Source: Castanea sativa (lineage: Eukaryota > Streptophyta > Magnoliopsida > Fagales > Fagaceae). Taken from it: a stretch of DNA of 64,000 nucleotides. The translations under genes were made by a program, and so were the position numbers. Below are positions 35,579 through 48,021 of this stretch, one piece after another (positions within the stretch are counted from its first letter, which is position 1; each line of letters starts with the position of its first letter). The notes beneath the pieces were generated by a model that was given only the letters and a program-made list of their open reading frames with translations, was not told the DNA's origin and ran no database searches. The stretch is taken from assembly GCF_040712315.1 (NCBI RefSeq), contig NC_134023.1, positions 70,649,889-70,713,888 on the forward strand, written 5' to 3'.

Positions 35579-36465
35579 CTATATGAACAAGTGTGAAGTA
35601 ATGAAACACCATGTTAAGGCCCCGCTAATAACAATCTCCATTTCAAACCATCTCTTTGGACCATAACAACCTTCATTCTTGTCCTGACCAGTAGCCCCCT
35701 CACTTTTGGCACCCGTGGAACTCCCTCCACCTGTAGCCAGAGAAATTACCCACAAATTTAAGTAGTTTTCTACAATATCAAAAGAAATTGAAATGAAAAA
35801 GAAGACTCATGTATGTTGGTTATATTACCACTAGGACTAGGAGCAGGACTACCATCACTTTGATTAGAACTTCCCAATTGGTAGAAAACTTGAGCTTCTG
35901 GTGAATTAGGATCCAAGTGTAGAAGAGCTGCATCCATGACCATGCAAACAAATCAAATCAGTGTGTCAAATATTAGCCACTTCTAGTGGCATTTATCCTT
36001 CTTTTTAAAGAAGTGTAAAACCAAATCAGGTCTATAGCATTCACCATTCACTTCTTATATCGAATTTCATAAAAAAACAATTAGCTAGAACAAAACAACT
36101 CTTATAGCTGAATGCATACCAGGACACTGGGAGACATTAGCAGGGGCATTGCAAACAGAAGGCAGGCCCAAAGCAAGTGTAACATTAATCTGTAGTCCTA
36201 ATTCAGGAGCATTGCGATCTCTGATGATGACACACAAGCACTTCTTGTTGTCCTTTAGGACTTGTTTAAGACCACTACAACAGTCTGGTGTAGGTGCTTT
36301 TGCTTGACCACCAACGTATGGCAGACATGTAGCCAGTCCTACTAGTTGTTGTGCACACTCCTCTCTGTCTTTGGCTGCATCTGCCATTGTATAGCTAACC
36401 ATAACTGACATTAGCACTAATAGGAATGGAAGTATCAAAGTGCTCAAGTGTAAGGCTATTGCCAT
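35579..36465 (-). CDS. GPI-anchored non-specific lipid transfer protein (LTPG-like), three exons
   Basis: Exons 36465-36120, 35927-35829 and 35730-35579, all with GT...AG introns, join to 198 codons plus stop. The protein has a signal peptide (about 1-29), an eight-cysteine LTP fold (C37, C47, CC62-63, C76, C78, C105, C114; spacing 9, 14, 0, 12, 1, 26, 8), NVT and NVS glycosylation sites, the conserved [17 protein letters not shown] stretch encoded by exon 2, a Ser/Pro/Gly linker, and a hydrophobic C-terminus ([18 protein letters not shown]) as a GPI signal. LTPGs act at the cell surface in lipid and cutin/wax export and in defence. The start is ATG 36465, not an upstream GTG: the sequence before it is not shared by the other copies. 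This is the only intact one of three copies. The join is my inference from splice sites and homology. Confidence 0.85.
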
Positions 36466-36515
36466 TTTGTTTACGCACACAGAAAGAGGGGTCCAAACTC
36501 AATTTATGCTTAGGC

Positions 36516-36523
36516 TATTTAAA
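36516..36523 (-). promoter_or_regulatory. Possible TATA box of the intact LTPG gene
   Basis: TTTAAATA on the minus strand, 51 bp before the ATG at 36465. It is a weak TATA variant, but the spacing is plausible. Confidence 0.4.
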
Positions 36524-39395
36524 AAGAGCTAGGTGGTAGTGGAGTCTATCATATCATCTGCTTTGTACTCGGTTGTCACTACTTTCATTATTACAATCAC
36601 CAAGTTTAGCACTACTTTTGAATTATTACTTGTTGACAACATTCCACATCGAATTGATATGTAGTGCACTCTTAAGAATATCTCAACAATTGCTATCTTA
36701 CTAGATGTGGCATTCTATGATTGCAGCAGGATGCAAGAAAAGTAACTAAAGCTTCATTCCTCTAAATGCACATGATGAAATCTACTAAAGCACCTTTTCT
36801 TTCTTAGTCATAGTTGCTACTTGCTAGTAATACAGACCTGGGATAAGATAACATGTGTAAAGAAATAGAAGATCGCAGAAGTTCTCCAAGGTCAACTTAA
36901 AACTTAAAACAAGACTTTGGATAACATATAGTGGGTCACTTCACCTACCCCAACCAAAGGCAACAAGTCAGTGACAATGATGATGCCTATGGCTTTGAAA
37001 TCATGATATCATTCACCGTTCTTAATGACATCAATATCATAAACCAGTGCACTTCATTTTTATTTTCTCTAGCACATCTTGGGCCAGCATTCTGTATCTT
37101 CTGTTTGGGCCACTGCATTCTCCAGTTGGACAAACTTGTACCCAAAGAGGAGGAGAACCAGAAAACAAGTATCTGGTGTTAGCCTTGGCCCAAACCTAAA
37201 TAATGATCCATAACTGGTCTATAATCAATATCACCATTGGGCTTCCTTAAACTGAATTTATCATCATGATCGTGAAGGTACAAGGCCGGGGCTAGGTCTT
37301 AGCTTCTCATTTTGAAAATGTTTTTTTTTTTTTTGTTATTTTTATTTTATATATGTATGACATTATAGTTTAGTTTACAATACAGCTAGTGTAATATTCT
37401 AAACCAATAAAATCACAAATCTTTTTTTTTTTTTACTTATCTTTAAAAGTTGGAAAAAGTTAACCAATCTCTTAAGGACATTAGTTTAGAAATTTTTTTT
37501 AGAAATTTATGAAAAAAGAAAAGTATTTGATTTTTTGACAATTTCTTTATATTTTTTTTCATGAAAATAATATTAAAATTTTCTTAAAATAGCTCATTAA
37601 AAAATTAATTTAAAAGTATCGGTTAATAAAACCCTTTTAAGTTTGTCATAATTTTGGATATATGATTAGTTTATGAACATCTAGTCTGTTAATCAAATAA
37701 GTGACCTTTATATGTGTATGTAAAATTGGACATACTTATCTGTTTCACCCTTAGTCTTATGCTTTTTTTCTTTTCTTTTTTTGGTGCTGAATAAATGAGT
37801 TATAGTTATGCGGGTTAGACGATCCTAGTGATTTTAGAGCCGTTTTTTTTTTTTGTTTGGGGGGGGGACTTATATTGATTCCCTCTATGTATTTTTATTC
37901 GTCTTTTTTACTGTAGGTATATAAACCTTCAATTGTTTCTGTGGGACCTTCTCTGTTGGTCTTATTATGTAACGACTAAAAGCTAAAAAGAGGGTCCTTC
38001 CTCCCGGCCATTGGGACTGCATCTGCATGCATGAAATGCTTAAACCTTAAGATTTGAATTCCTTTTTTATAAAATAAATATTTTATTATATTAACTCCTT
38101 TAAGACCGAGTCATCAGTGTGCATGGTTGTCACATGCAAGATTATCACAGTTGAGTGTGCATGTATGTATATATGTAAAAAGTGAGAGAGACCAGTACCA
38201 AAAAACACTAATGAGTGGAGGGCAGCTCTAAAGATATCACAGTACCAGTAGGCATAACTTTGAGTGGGATAACACTTTCTTTCTCTTTTGAACAACTTTG
38301 AGTTTTTTAACTAATAAACTAGTACAAAGAGAGACATTTATCAATATTAATTTGGGGGTTAATTCTTCTTTTTCTTTTTATTTTTTATGGATGTAAGCCT
38401 CGTTTTAGGGATAAGTAATATTCTTGCAAGGCATCAGGCGATTCAGGCATCATCATTCAGCTATACATAGTTTAAACCAAGTCAAAATTCTGAGTCACTA
38501 AAAGATATTCCATTTTCAATTATGGATATTCGCCTTATACCACTATAATATTCTTTAAATTAATTGCCTTCATTTTTATTTTTATTTTTAAATAAAATAT
38601 TTATTTATTCCAACCAGAATAAATATCTATTTACTTAAGAGTAATGGTAAAAACACAATTTTTTTTTTAATAATTGATATCCTTTGTAAAAAGATCATGC
38701 CTCTAAATTTATTATGGAATTTGTTATTGTGTGCCCTAAGGGCACATAATAATTAATCATAATTAATTATTTTTTAAAATATTTTTATGAAAATTAAAAA
38801 AATATTGACAAATTTTTTAATTTTAAAAAAATATTTTTAAAAATAAATTGTTTAATATATACCTAAAGACACATATTAACTAAACCCAATTATTATTAAT
38901 GGCATCTATTAACTGGACTTATTTAGTATTAACTGTATGACATTTGATTGTGTCGGACAAAAAATTTAGAACCTTTAAAAGTTTTTCCCCTTTTTTTGGG
39001 GTTAGATTTACAGATTATTTTCATAGATAGAACTAGGATCTTCTCTAACAGTGAAGTGATTTTTTTATTTTTGATGGGACAGTGAAATGATTTTAAAATG
39101 ACTAGAATATAAAAGAAGCTTGACGATTGATGTGGCCGACCTGACCATGACCTAAGCCTGGAATAATAAAAAATGAATCTGGTCTTATTAATTAATTACT
39201 TTTATCACAAGTCATCTCAATATTCGGTCCATGTCGGTTGTACGTGTCAGCTCCTCACGAGTCACCTTTCTATAACGTTAATCTCCGCCACAGAAAACCC
39301 ACCTGTCCTTGGGAGTTATCTTCTGCTCTGGCTAGATTGTCAAAAAGTGAAGCTTTCCCTTTCTTCACAATGCAAAAATATCATAATTTACCTTC
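36524..39395. other. Intergenic, no gene recognised
   Basis: 36660-37300 pairs with 14700-15680 (upstream flank of the LTPG block). 37300-39390 is AT-rich, with poly-T runs and a G9 run near 37860. No coding features. Confidence 0.5.
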
Positions 39396-39403
39396 TATAT
39401 AAA
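39396..39403 (+). promoter_or_regulatory. Likely TATA box of the small membrane protein gene
   Basis: TATATAAA, 112 bp before the ATG at 39515, within CTTCTATATAAACC. Confidence 0.65.
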
Positions 39404-39514
39404 CCATCTCCACTACGTAATCAGTGTACTCCACAACCACAAATTACACCCTTTTAGCTACATATTTGTGTTGTATTAGGAATATACAAAGGTTTGTTTT
39501 TGAGGCACATACAC

Positions 39515-39901
39515 ATGGCTGATGAGGGTTACTCATCTTCTTCTTCCAGCTCTCATCAGTCTCCTTTGTCCTTACATCTACTTTTCGTCTTCCTCATACT
39601 GCTCATGTTCCTTGGCTTTTCATGGTACATCAACTACGAGCCTGTGCTAGAGAGCGCGTTTGATAATTTCAAGCTTTTACTCATAGTGTCCCCCTTGCTT
39701 TTATTAGTTGCACACTTCCTCTTCAACAGTGATCGGAGCCCTCTTTCCCCGTTCATTCCTATGCCAGACAGAGACTCATTCCATAGAGCTGGGGGAACTC
39801 CTTGGGGCCTTGGATTTGCGCTTGTCCTTCTCTGCTTCATGATTTCTTACCATTCTTACTTTAAAGAAAGCTGGTTTCCTCTGCTTCATCGCAGCAAATA
39901 A
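39515..39901 (+). CDS. Small plant membrane protein, three predicted helices, unknown function
   Basis: 128 aa, single exon. The start is ATG 39515 (ACACATGGCT, a good plant context); the frame is open a few codons further upstream but without an ATG. A Ser-rich N-terminus (SSSSSSS at 7-13) precedes hydrophobic helices at about 21-38, 53-70 and 97-113. The conserved-looking loop motifs are SWYINYEPVLES (36-47) and FHRAGGTPWG (89-98), and the C-terminus is ESWFPLLHRSK. Its make-up resembles a family of uncharacterised plant transmembrane proteins that I recall only in outline. A TATA box and an AATAAA signal frame it well. Function unknown. Confidence 0.8.
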   Translation: MADEGYSSSSSSSHQSPLSLHLLFVFLILLMFLGFSWYINYEPVLESAFDNFKLLLIVSPLLLLVAHFLFNSDRSPLSPFIPMPDRDSFHRAGGTPWGLGFALVLLCFMISYHSYFKESWFPLLHRSK

Positions 39902-39952
39902 ATATATACTAGTTTAGTGGTATCCCAGATGAAATTTGCGTTTAGTTCATGG

Positions 39953-39958
39953 AATAAA
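39953..39958 (+). terminator. Likely polyadenylation signal (AATAAA)
   Basis: AATAAA 52 bp after the stop codon of the membrane protein gene. Confidence 0.5.
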
Positions 39959-41015
39959 TATGTGGTTTTGATTTTGTATGTAAAAATTGTAAGTTGGTTT
40001 TCATGAGCTACCAGATTTTAGCTGTACGGTAGTATTGAGAAGTTTGTAGTATAAATATTACTGTATTTGTATAATAGGAGTGTTGGTAATAGGAATCAAA
40101 TTTTGTTGCTCCAAATTGTCTCATCAATTTATTTTCTTGCCAATTATAGTCTACACAGTCCACCAATGTTACGGAAGAAAGTGGCCTCCGTGATACCTAG
40201 AATTAGAAACACTGTGCTGTTCTAAATTCCTAATACTATACAGACATTGGTTAAATCAAATATTCAGTAATTACCCGAGTTTCAAAATAATTTACTCACA
40301 GCTCTAGACAGAAGCCCTAGTTCTCTGCGCAGAAGAAACCATTCTTTTTTTCTTTTTTTTTTGGTTAAGTAAATTAGGTTTGAGATTGTCACTAATGGTG
40401 CCCCAACCCTGCTTCGATCTAATTCAGTCCTAAGTCACATTTCATTGGTCATTTGTGGCTCAGTGGGCACATGCTGTCTAATTTACAAAAGGTTTTTCCA
40501 TGGAACAAAGTTAATTTGTTTATGACATTTGCAAACCCGTGACTTATTGGTAATGGATGATGAATCAGAGTGCCATGTTTAATGTGCAGCAACTTAATTA
40601 ATTATTATACGTACAAAGCATATATCAGGTTGTGAATTGTTGGTCAAGGTCTTTGAAGGAAAAGTAGTTTTTAAGTTTTATCTAACCTATTGACATTTTG
40701 TTTAAGAAAAGATGACCGTATATTTCTTTTGAGCTTAGAATTTCAATATTTCACCTAATTCTCTGGTAATGACGTGAACGCAACATTTGGCTGGAAGACA
40801 CCTACAAATTTCAAATTTCACTTAATTTTGAATGCCAGATCACCAATATGCAGTCAATATATACTTGGGAGAGAGAAAAGGTCCCCTTATTTTGTTCCAA
40901 TGCTTAGCAGAAAGAGAAACATATTATAAGGAGGTTAAATTCTTTCAAAAATACCAAATGAGTTCTAAAGTAAATGTTACCTAGTGGGTTAATGCATAGG
41001 TTGAAATTTTTTATA

Positions 41016-41049
<34 letters not shown>

Positions 41050-41775
41050 AAAGGTAAATGTTATCTAGCTTTATAGTTAGTACGTAAATTGGCAGAGAGT
41101 TCCTAAATTTTGAACTTGAATTTTGATGCAAAGATCAATCAAAGTCATCCATAAGCTAAGAATTCTTTTCCTAACATCTATATTTTTGTTCAATTTTCAT
41201 ATTCTAGGTTTTTGAAGTTTGGGGATCTTTCATGGTTAGGATAATCTAAGCAATATATTGAGGAGGTATACAATGATATTTTGATGAATTTTGGGTTATA
41301 GGGTTAGATTATTGACTTTGGAGGTGTTAAAAACCTTCAATTTAGAGAGATTAGTAAGCAAATTAGCCCTAAATGTGATCTTAACAATAGAGTTTGGTAA
41401 AACTAATTGTACATTTGCACTATATGAAAACCAAGTGGGAAACTCAATTGGATTGTGAAAATGAGTTGTAGAAAAAAAAATTTTAAATGAAGATTCATAA
41501 TCTTAGGTTCTTAACAAAACCCAGTCACAAGATACATGGTTGAGGGAGTGTATCTCATCCTTTAGCCAATCGAGTTTTGCGTGGCTTTTTTTAATTAAAA
41601 AAATCCAAGTAGGCTATTTTTATGGAACTCGAGTTTTTAAAACTTGAGTTATAATGTAAACTCGAGTTCTAAAAAAAAACTCATCGTAAACTCGAGTTCT
41701 AAAAAGGTGGTATATTGTTAATTATTTTGCAATCAGTAGTAGATTTTTAAAAATTTTGGCTAACGATAGTATTTA
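39959..41775. other. Intergenic, no gene recognised
   Basis: AT-rich. A (TA)n tract at about 41012-41049 and CTCGAGTT/AACTCGAG-type repeats at 41620-41710 are the only structure seen. Confidence 0.5.
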
Positions 41776-41781
41776 GTCATT

Positions 41782-42321
41782 TTGGCCCAAATTTATATAT
41801 GTACTCTCAAACTTTGTGAACTAGTTATGAACTTTGGAAAGATTTATGGCTTATGGCTCCATTTGAGCAGGCAATTTACTAAGGCATGCAAATTGGCTCA
41901 AAGTCACAAAGGTAAGAGTAAAACAATTGTGTTATTAAATAAAAATCATAGGGCATTGTTTGGGATATTGTTGATCATTGTATTCTCCAACTATCAAGAT
42001 ATCAAGGACGGTTGCCTGAAATCTTTCCCTTTTGGGCCGGGGATCAGACTAAGTTTAATAAATAAAAACCAATGAGATGTAATTGTACACTGTGAGGAGA
42101 TTGGGCTTCGTGGGCATTATGGAAAATGTCCAATTTATGATCCTGCAAGTTTCACTAGCCCGATTATTCCTCCCTATCATGGCATAGGACTTAAATATTG
42201 GCCCATATTACGGATCTCGTCCTTCATGGTTCATCAGAAATATGATATAGCCACTGCTCTTCAGTGTTCTATTGAAGATAATCCAAAAGCCCTATGGTGG
42301 CAATATCATAGTTCAACCTAA
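41782..42321 (+). other. Extended open frame with a single in-frame TGA, unknown
   Basis: The same frame is open from before 41782 to 42072, stops at TGA 42073-42075, and is open again to TAA 42319-42321, about 178 codons in total with one stop. There is no ATG near the left end and no domain I recognise; the second half contains GLRGHYGKCPIYD and ALWWQYH. It may be a pseudogene exon or chance in a somewhat less AT-rich stretch. Confidence 0.3.
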
Positions 42322-43686
42322 AGCTTTCAAACCACCATCAAGACTTGGATAACCACCCATTTCTAAAGATATTTTGCTCTTTTTAATTGAACGTCATGAA
42401 TTTGTCAATCTTACAACTAGGGATATTGATGTGAAATTTGGATGCATAACCTTTTTTTTTCTTATGAAATAATAATTTGGATATATATAACCTAAAATTG
42501 AAAGGCCCTCGTTAATTATGAGCCTTATAATTTTATAGTGAATTTTTCCTAAATTATATACTTTTTTGTTGAATAAAAGACTCACTTTTATTAAGTATTT
42601 TTTTTTTTTGGAGGATCCACTTTTATTAAGTACTTGATCGACGATAAAAATAAAAAAAATCTATAATATATAGTTGTTAGGAGGATATATATGAGTATTT
42701 TCCGTAAATTTTTTTCGAAGAAGAAGCTAATGAAGAGCACTCTAGAAATTATTGGACTCCAATTGCTGGCGCAATAAAACTCTAAAGTTCAAATCATGAA
42801 GGTATACAACCAATGAGCTCTTACTTAAATGACAGCATCATATTTCACAATAACATATTCTTCAAATCTAGACTAACTTGGTCTTGATCTCAAGGCTATT
42901 TGGTCTTCAACATTGAGACCAAAATTGAAACCCCAAATTGTTTTTTTTTTTAAATCTTAAATGTTATTTGATTCCGTGCGACAGAATTAGAATGAAAAAG
43001 GGTTTATATTAATGCATGAGTTAGGTTAATTAGAAATCTGTCAAATGAGTTAATTAAAGATGTCAAAGAACATAATTTTCACTTGAGCCAATTCATTTTG
43101 GCCTAGGTGAATTTCAGATAGAAAGTTGGTGATTTTCTCGCTCAACTGAGAACGCATGAACACTAAATTGGATTTGTAGAACCAAATTAATTTTTAATTA
43201 GTTTTCCTTATAAATACCAACTCTAGCTACAGAGAGAGAATGAGAGGCTACCATACAAGACCAGATCTAAGAGACAAACCTCCTTGAGCCAGTCATAGAG
43301 TTTTTAAATCCTTCTTCTAAAAGTGTTTTGTTTTGTTTTGTTTTGTTTTTTTTGTTTTTTTTTGTTTTTTTTACTTTATGAGATATCTTTTAGAATTTCT
43401 CTGAGTGTTTCTCCATAAGCCTAAACCGCACAATGTTTATTCTTCAACACTGGGTCATTGTTGATTTCAAGAGTTCTAGGTTGTGGATGGGGTAATTCTT
43501 ACATGCTCCGGGAGCAATGCTCCCATGAGAGGTGAGCCTCACAAGTTTTTCCCCTTGTGGATGAGGGTCATTTGTGAAAGAATTTCGAATAAAAGGATTT
43601 TAGAAGTTTTGAGGGTTACTACAATGGAAATGCAACCACAAAATTATGCAATGGTTTTATAATTAAGTAGGTCGTTTCTAGTGTGA
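42322..43686. other. Intergenic, no gene recognised
   Basis: Poly-T/GTTTT runs near 43325-43375. No coding features. Confidence 0.5.
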
Positions 43687-44684
43687 TGATGCATAACAAT
43701 CGTCAGTGATGCCCGATGACAAGGCTAAGGTACTTCTTCATCCACTCTCCCTTGACTTCGTAGTCTTCGTTGATATGCCCGATGACAACTTGGGAGTCGC
43801 TATGGATGACGACTGATGAGGCCCCGGCTGCTTTGGCTAAGTCGAGTCCTGTTAGTACAGCTTCGTACTCAACTTCATTATTGGTCATCGCGACTAAAGT
43901 CAGATGGTGCATTCTATGATGTCCCCTTCAAGAGATTGTAGGACTACTCCGATCCCTCCAGCATGTCTATTGGATGATCCGATCTTTCAAACCTTCCATG
44001 GGGCTGCCCCTCAGCCTTCCGCCTTGTTCATCATAAATTCTGTGACGAAGTCAGCTAATGCTTGGGCTAAAGGGTTTGTTTGTCTGGACTACTATGATGT
44101 GCACTTGGAAGTATGGCCTAAGCTTGTGGGCTGCTGTGATTAGAGCAAAGGCTAACTTCTCCCTGGGGGGATATCTTTCTTTCGCTCCCCTAAGCACTCG
44201 GCTGGTGTAGCATACGGGTAATTGCACACGATCCTCCTTTTGGACGAGAGCTGAACTAACAACTGTGGGGGATACGGCCAAGTAGAGGGAAAGCTCTTCA
44301 TCGGGTTTGGATGGATTGAGAAGTGGTGAAGATGCAAGGTATGCCTTTAGTTCCTCAAATGCTCTTTGGCATTCGTCGGTCCACTCAAATGCTTTCATCT
44401 TGGTCATCCTTTTCTTGGTGATCTTCCGTTGAGGGATGGTTGTTGTTACGTTCGCCACCGCCTTATTCGTCATTTTGATGGTTCAGATGCTATTTGTTTC
44501 GCTGGCGCAACTTTCATTCCAGTTCAATCGCCGCGGCAGGATTTGCACTTGCCTCACCAAGGTGTTGGGCAGGTTTCTGGTCTCTTAGTTAATGGTAGCC
44601 ATTGATCTTCTGGACCATGCAACTCTTTGTCTTAGGAACGGTGATATGGCTGATCACTTGGTTCTCACAGATGGTGCCAACTAA
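43687..44684 (-). mobile_element. Ty3/gypsy internal remnant: RNase H domains with large deletions
   Basis: The minus strand from about 44400 reads as the end of RT and RNase H: FEWTDECQRAFEELKAYL, LYLAVSPTVVSSALVQKE, CYTSRVLRGAKERYP, KLAFALITAAHKLRPYFQ. After a degraded linker with stops it continues into a second RNase H (SSNRHAGGIGVVLQSLEGD, EYEAVLTGLDLAKAAG). Near 44650-44684 the minus strand shows TTGGCACCATCTGTGAGAA, the usual start of the internal region after the 5' LTR in many plant gypsy elements. Gag, protease, most of RT and integrase are missing. The left end (43687-43712) matches the final bases of the LTR, so the 3' LTR is almost wholly deleted. Confidence 0.8.
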
Positions 44685-45479
44685 TGATGCACAAAAATCG
44701 TTAGTGAGTTGATCATCCACACACGTGCCAATGGGTGTACCTAAAAAACAAAAGAGAAGAACCAATCAAAGGGCACCAGTGAGGTACTGGCCAAAGACCC
44801 TCCGAAGGTTAAGTCAGTAATGGAAGAATCTCTAAGAACTCAAGAGTGCAAGAGCAAGGAAAAATTCACGTACCTTAAGAAAGAGGATGCCTAGTGCTTA
44901 TATAGTGGCATAGAGCTGACCAAGATCCCTTGAATGTAAGGCTTTTCATTGTAGAGAAGATTTGGAGTTAAGACCCTAAGATCTTGAGCTTTTCTTCCCA
45001 TATAGGGAAAACACGAGTGTGGAGTATGGTCTTTGGGTGTGTAGTGCAAGTTATTTCCCTATAGGGATGAATGAGTGGAGAATACGTAAAGGTTTGTGGG
45101 ACCCAGTTACTCAACTATCAGTATGACCATCTGTCCGTCAGTATCACCATCTGTTCGTCGGTATGAATACGGAGGATAAGACGTGACCATCCGTCGGGTG
45201 CATATGCAACCATCCGTTGGGCACATATGTGGAGCACTGATTTGCAAAGACTTCAAGGAAGTCAAATGAGTAGTTCATCTCGACGAGTCCGTAGTTAGCA
45301 GGTCCCATCAGAAGAGGCACAAACCTAATAGGTCAAAGTACTCAAAGGACTTTATTGGACGAAAATACCCTTATTAGTGTGCAAGTTGGTTTGTTAATTG
45401 GACGAGTATAGTGGGTCGTCTGCCAAAAGTGTCTCATCGATTTAAACGAGTTAGTGTCTACATATTCTAAGCGATGAGT

Positions 45480-45982
45480 AGGGTACTTGATGACCCCTTG
45501 ATATGTAACGACTATCAAGGCGGAGCAAGTCGAGCGGTGTTAAGGAAGGTTCCTAACGACCGCTGGGTCCCAGACGACCCCTTGGTACTTGACAACCCAT
45601 TGATACGTGACGACCGTCAAAGCGGAACATTTCGTGCGATGAAAGGGAAGGTACTTGACGACCGCTGGGTCCCTAATGACCCCTTGGCACTTGACGACCC
45701 ATTAATACATGACAACCTTCAGGGCAAAATGTGTCGCGCAGTGTCTAGAAAGGTACTTGATGACCATTGGGTACCTGACCACCCCTTGATACGTGACGAC
45801 CAATTGATACGTGATGACCGTCAGGGTAGAGCATGTCGCACAAGGTCAGGGAAGGTACCTAACAACCGTTGGGTACCTAACGACCCCTTGGTACCTGACA
45901 ACTCATTAATACTTGATGACCGTCAGGGTGGAACGTGTCGCGTAGTGTCAAGGAAGGTACCTGACGACCGCTGGGTCTCTGA
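45480..45982. repeat. 102-bp tandem repeat array, first part
   Basis: About five units of period 102 (34 codons) sharing GACGACCGCTGGGTCCC and CGTGACGACCGTCA. Because the period is divisible by three, a 202-codon repetitive frame stays open; it has no start context or domain and is not a gene. The array lies in U3 of a gypsy LTR. Confidence 0.8.
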
Positions 45983-48021
45983 TGATAATAGCTTAATTTT
46001 GCATATTTATATTATAAGTGCACAATTGTGCCTGGACCCAAAGACAGACGTGGGCTCAGGCCCAATGAGCCTTAAACAATAAAGTTTGTAGAGTGTGGAT
46101 TTGAAATCTAGTTTAGTGTTGTTGGAAGCTTGATAAACAGGCTAGAACGCCACAATCTTAGCAAATGATCAACAAATATGATAAGGGACCCTCCTCGAAC
46201 GTGAGCCGAGAATAATTTGTATATTACTTGTCTTTTATGCTAAAAATTACAGTTCTTAGTTTCTTTCTTTTTTCTTTCTTCAATGGATCCCCCCTCCTCC
46301 TTTTCTCCCTCTTTCTTCTTAAATATTCTTCTTTTTTCCTTTTACATCCACGTGTCACCCAAATCTTCTTTCTTCTTCTTCCTCCCCCCTTCCACCATCT
46401 TCTTGAAGTTTTTAAATAGTAGCAGGAAAGTTCAATCCTACTGTTTAGGGGTCATTTCTCCATTAATATGGCCAGGGAGGTAGGTGCTGGGTCTTTAATG
46501 TGGAGATAGCAGCCTATTTCTGAGATATTTCTCTCACACAATTGCGTCTAGAAGGTACTTGGATCCCCCTCTTAACCAACAATTTTTCCAGAACTCTATC
46601 TTTAATATTCTTGGCGAATCCCAGGGTCATCGCGGGTCTGTCTGAGGGGAGATTCATCCTCGGACGAATTCTCTGACCTTCGCTCTGTGGGCCGACTTGT
46701 GGTCCTAAAGGCCTTTAGTCAAAAAGGGACTGACACCCGTCAATAAAGCTCAAGACCCAAATACTTGCTCAAGTCCTTTTACTCCCCACATATATCATTA
46801 TTAGAAAAGCATTATCATACTTATTTTGAGTTAATTAATGCATTTTATAATTGATTTTGAAATAGTGCTAAATATTCAATTTTGTGCTTAATTGAATTTT
46901 AATGCATGAATTTGTCTTTTGTAGGATAATGAAATTAAATAAGTAAATTTTTGTAAAGAAGAAAACTAATGGACTTTAATTTTACAAGGGCCATGATGAA
47001 CTCAAAAAAGGCGAACCCAATTAAATTCAAGTCCAATTGGAGTAAGGAATCAATGGAAATTTGCACATTATCCAAGTCCAATTCAGATTAGGATTCCAGC
47101 TTGCACACTAGTTAGTATTTGAAGTATAACTTTTAGCTCAAATGTTCAATTGAGATGATTTAAGTTGGGCTAGAAAGTTTACTTAAAGGGCTACAACTTT
47201 GTAGTTTACCAAAAGTCCGAATTCTAAAGTTAAATGGGAAAATTATGTCAATTAAGTGAAGCCTAAAAACCTGGATTTTCTACAAACTGGAATTCAACTT
47301 ATAATATGATTCCTTGACTTATTTAAAGGCTCTTTAGGGAAAAATTCAGAGGGGAGCTGCTGTAGAACATAATTTAGGTTTTCTTAAAGTTTCTTTACAG
47401 TTTTAAAAGTTTTATTTGTGTTATGACTTGCTAGAAGTCTTGCTAAGGCAAGGGGTGTGAAATCCACCCGTCTATTAGTATGTTCTTAACAATTATTTAT
47501 TGGTTTTAAAGTTTATGTTTTTATGTTTTTGATTGTTTTACGCATCTAGAAAAATGTTTAGTTCTGTATAATCCTTTGATTTATTGTAGACTTCGGGCAT
47601 ATTAAATGTTTAGTATTCCCTGCAAACTAATTCACTAGTTATGTTTTGCTTAAAATCAATCAATTGCATGAAACTACCTTAGACAATTAATTCTTGAGTT
47701 TTTATTGTTAAATCATCAGACTAAGATCATCCTTCATATGAATTTTAGTTGAGTTATAAAATAAATATTTTTAAGACTACCAATAGATGTCTTATGTGTG
47801 GATCCCTAAACCTTAGCGTTTTAATATATTGTTATTTTTTCTCAATTTAAATTACCTTTACTAAACTATCAAAAATCTCTTCAGTTGAACTTTATTATTT
47901 TAGTTTTATTCTATTGTGGTTTGCTAATCAATTCTCTTTTTTCTGTGAATTTGACTTCAGAATTTCTGAATTATTACTTCACGACAATCTTGCACTTGGG
48001 AGCATTATTTAAGTCGCAGCA
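45983..48021. mobile_element. 2.0-kb LTR-type insertion splitting the tandem array, with nested LTR-like DNA
   Basis: The insert starts TGATAATAGC and ends GTCGCAGCA (TG...CA), flanked by TCTGA (45978-45982) and CCTGA (48022-48026); undisturbed array units read CCCTGA here. This fits a 5-bp TSD of a solo LTR or small element. No coding sequence. 46004-46794 (starting TGTGCCTGGACCC) looks like a second LTR nested inside, resembling 60133-60910 in style; its ends could not be fixed. Confidence 0.6.

Noticed and set aside
36466..36480. Five extra N-terminal codons for the intact LTPG gene
   Set aside because: The first codon is GTG, not ATG, and the sequence is not shared with the copy at 14653, whereas ATG 36465 is.
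45474..46082. 202-codon repetitive open frame
   Set aside because: It stays open only because the tandem period is 102 bp. It lies in an LTR, ends in the inserted element and has no conserved domain. The frame at 48005-48319 (minus) is rejected for the same reason.
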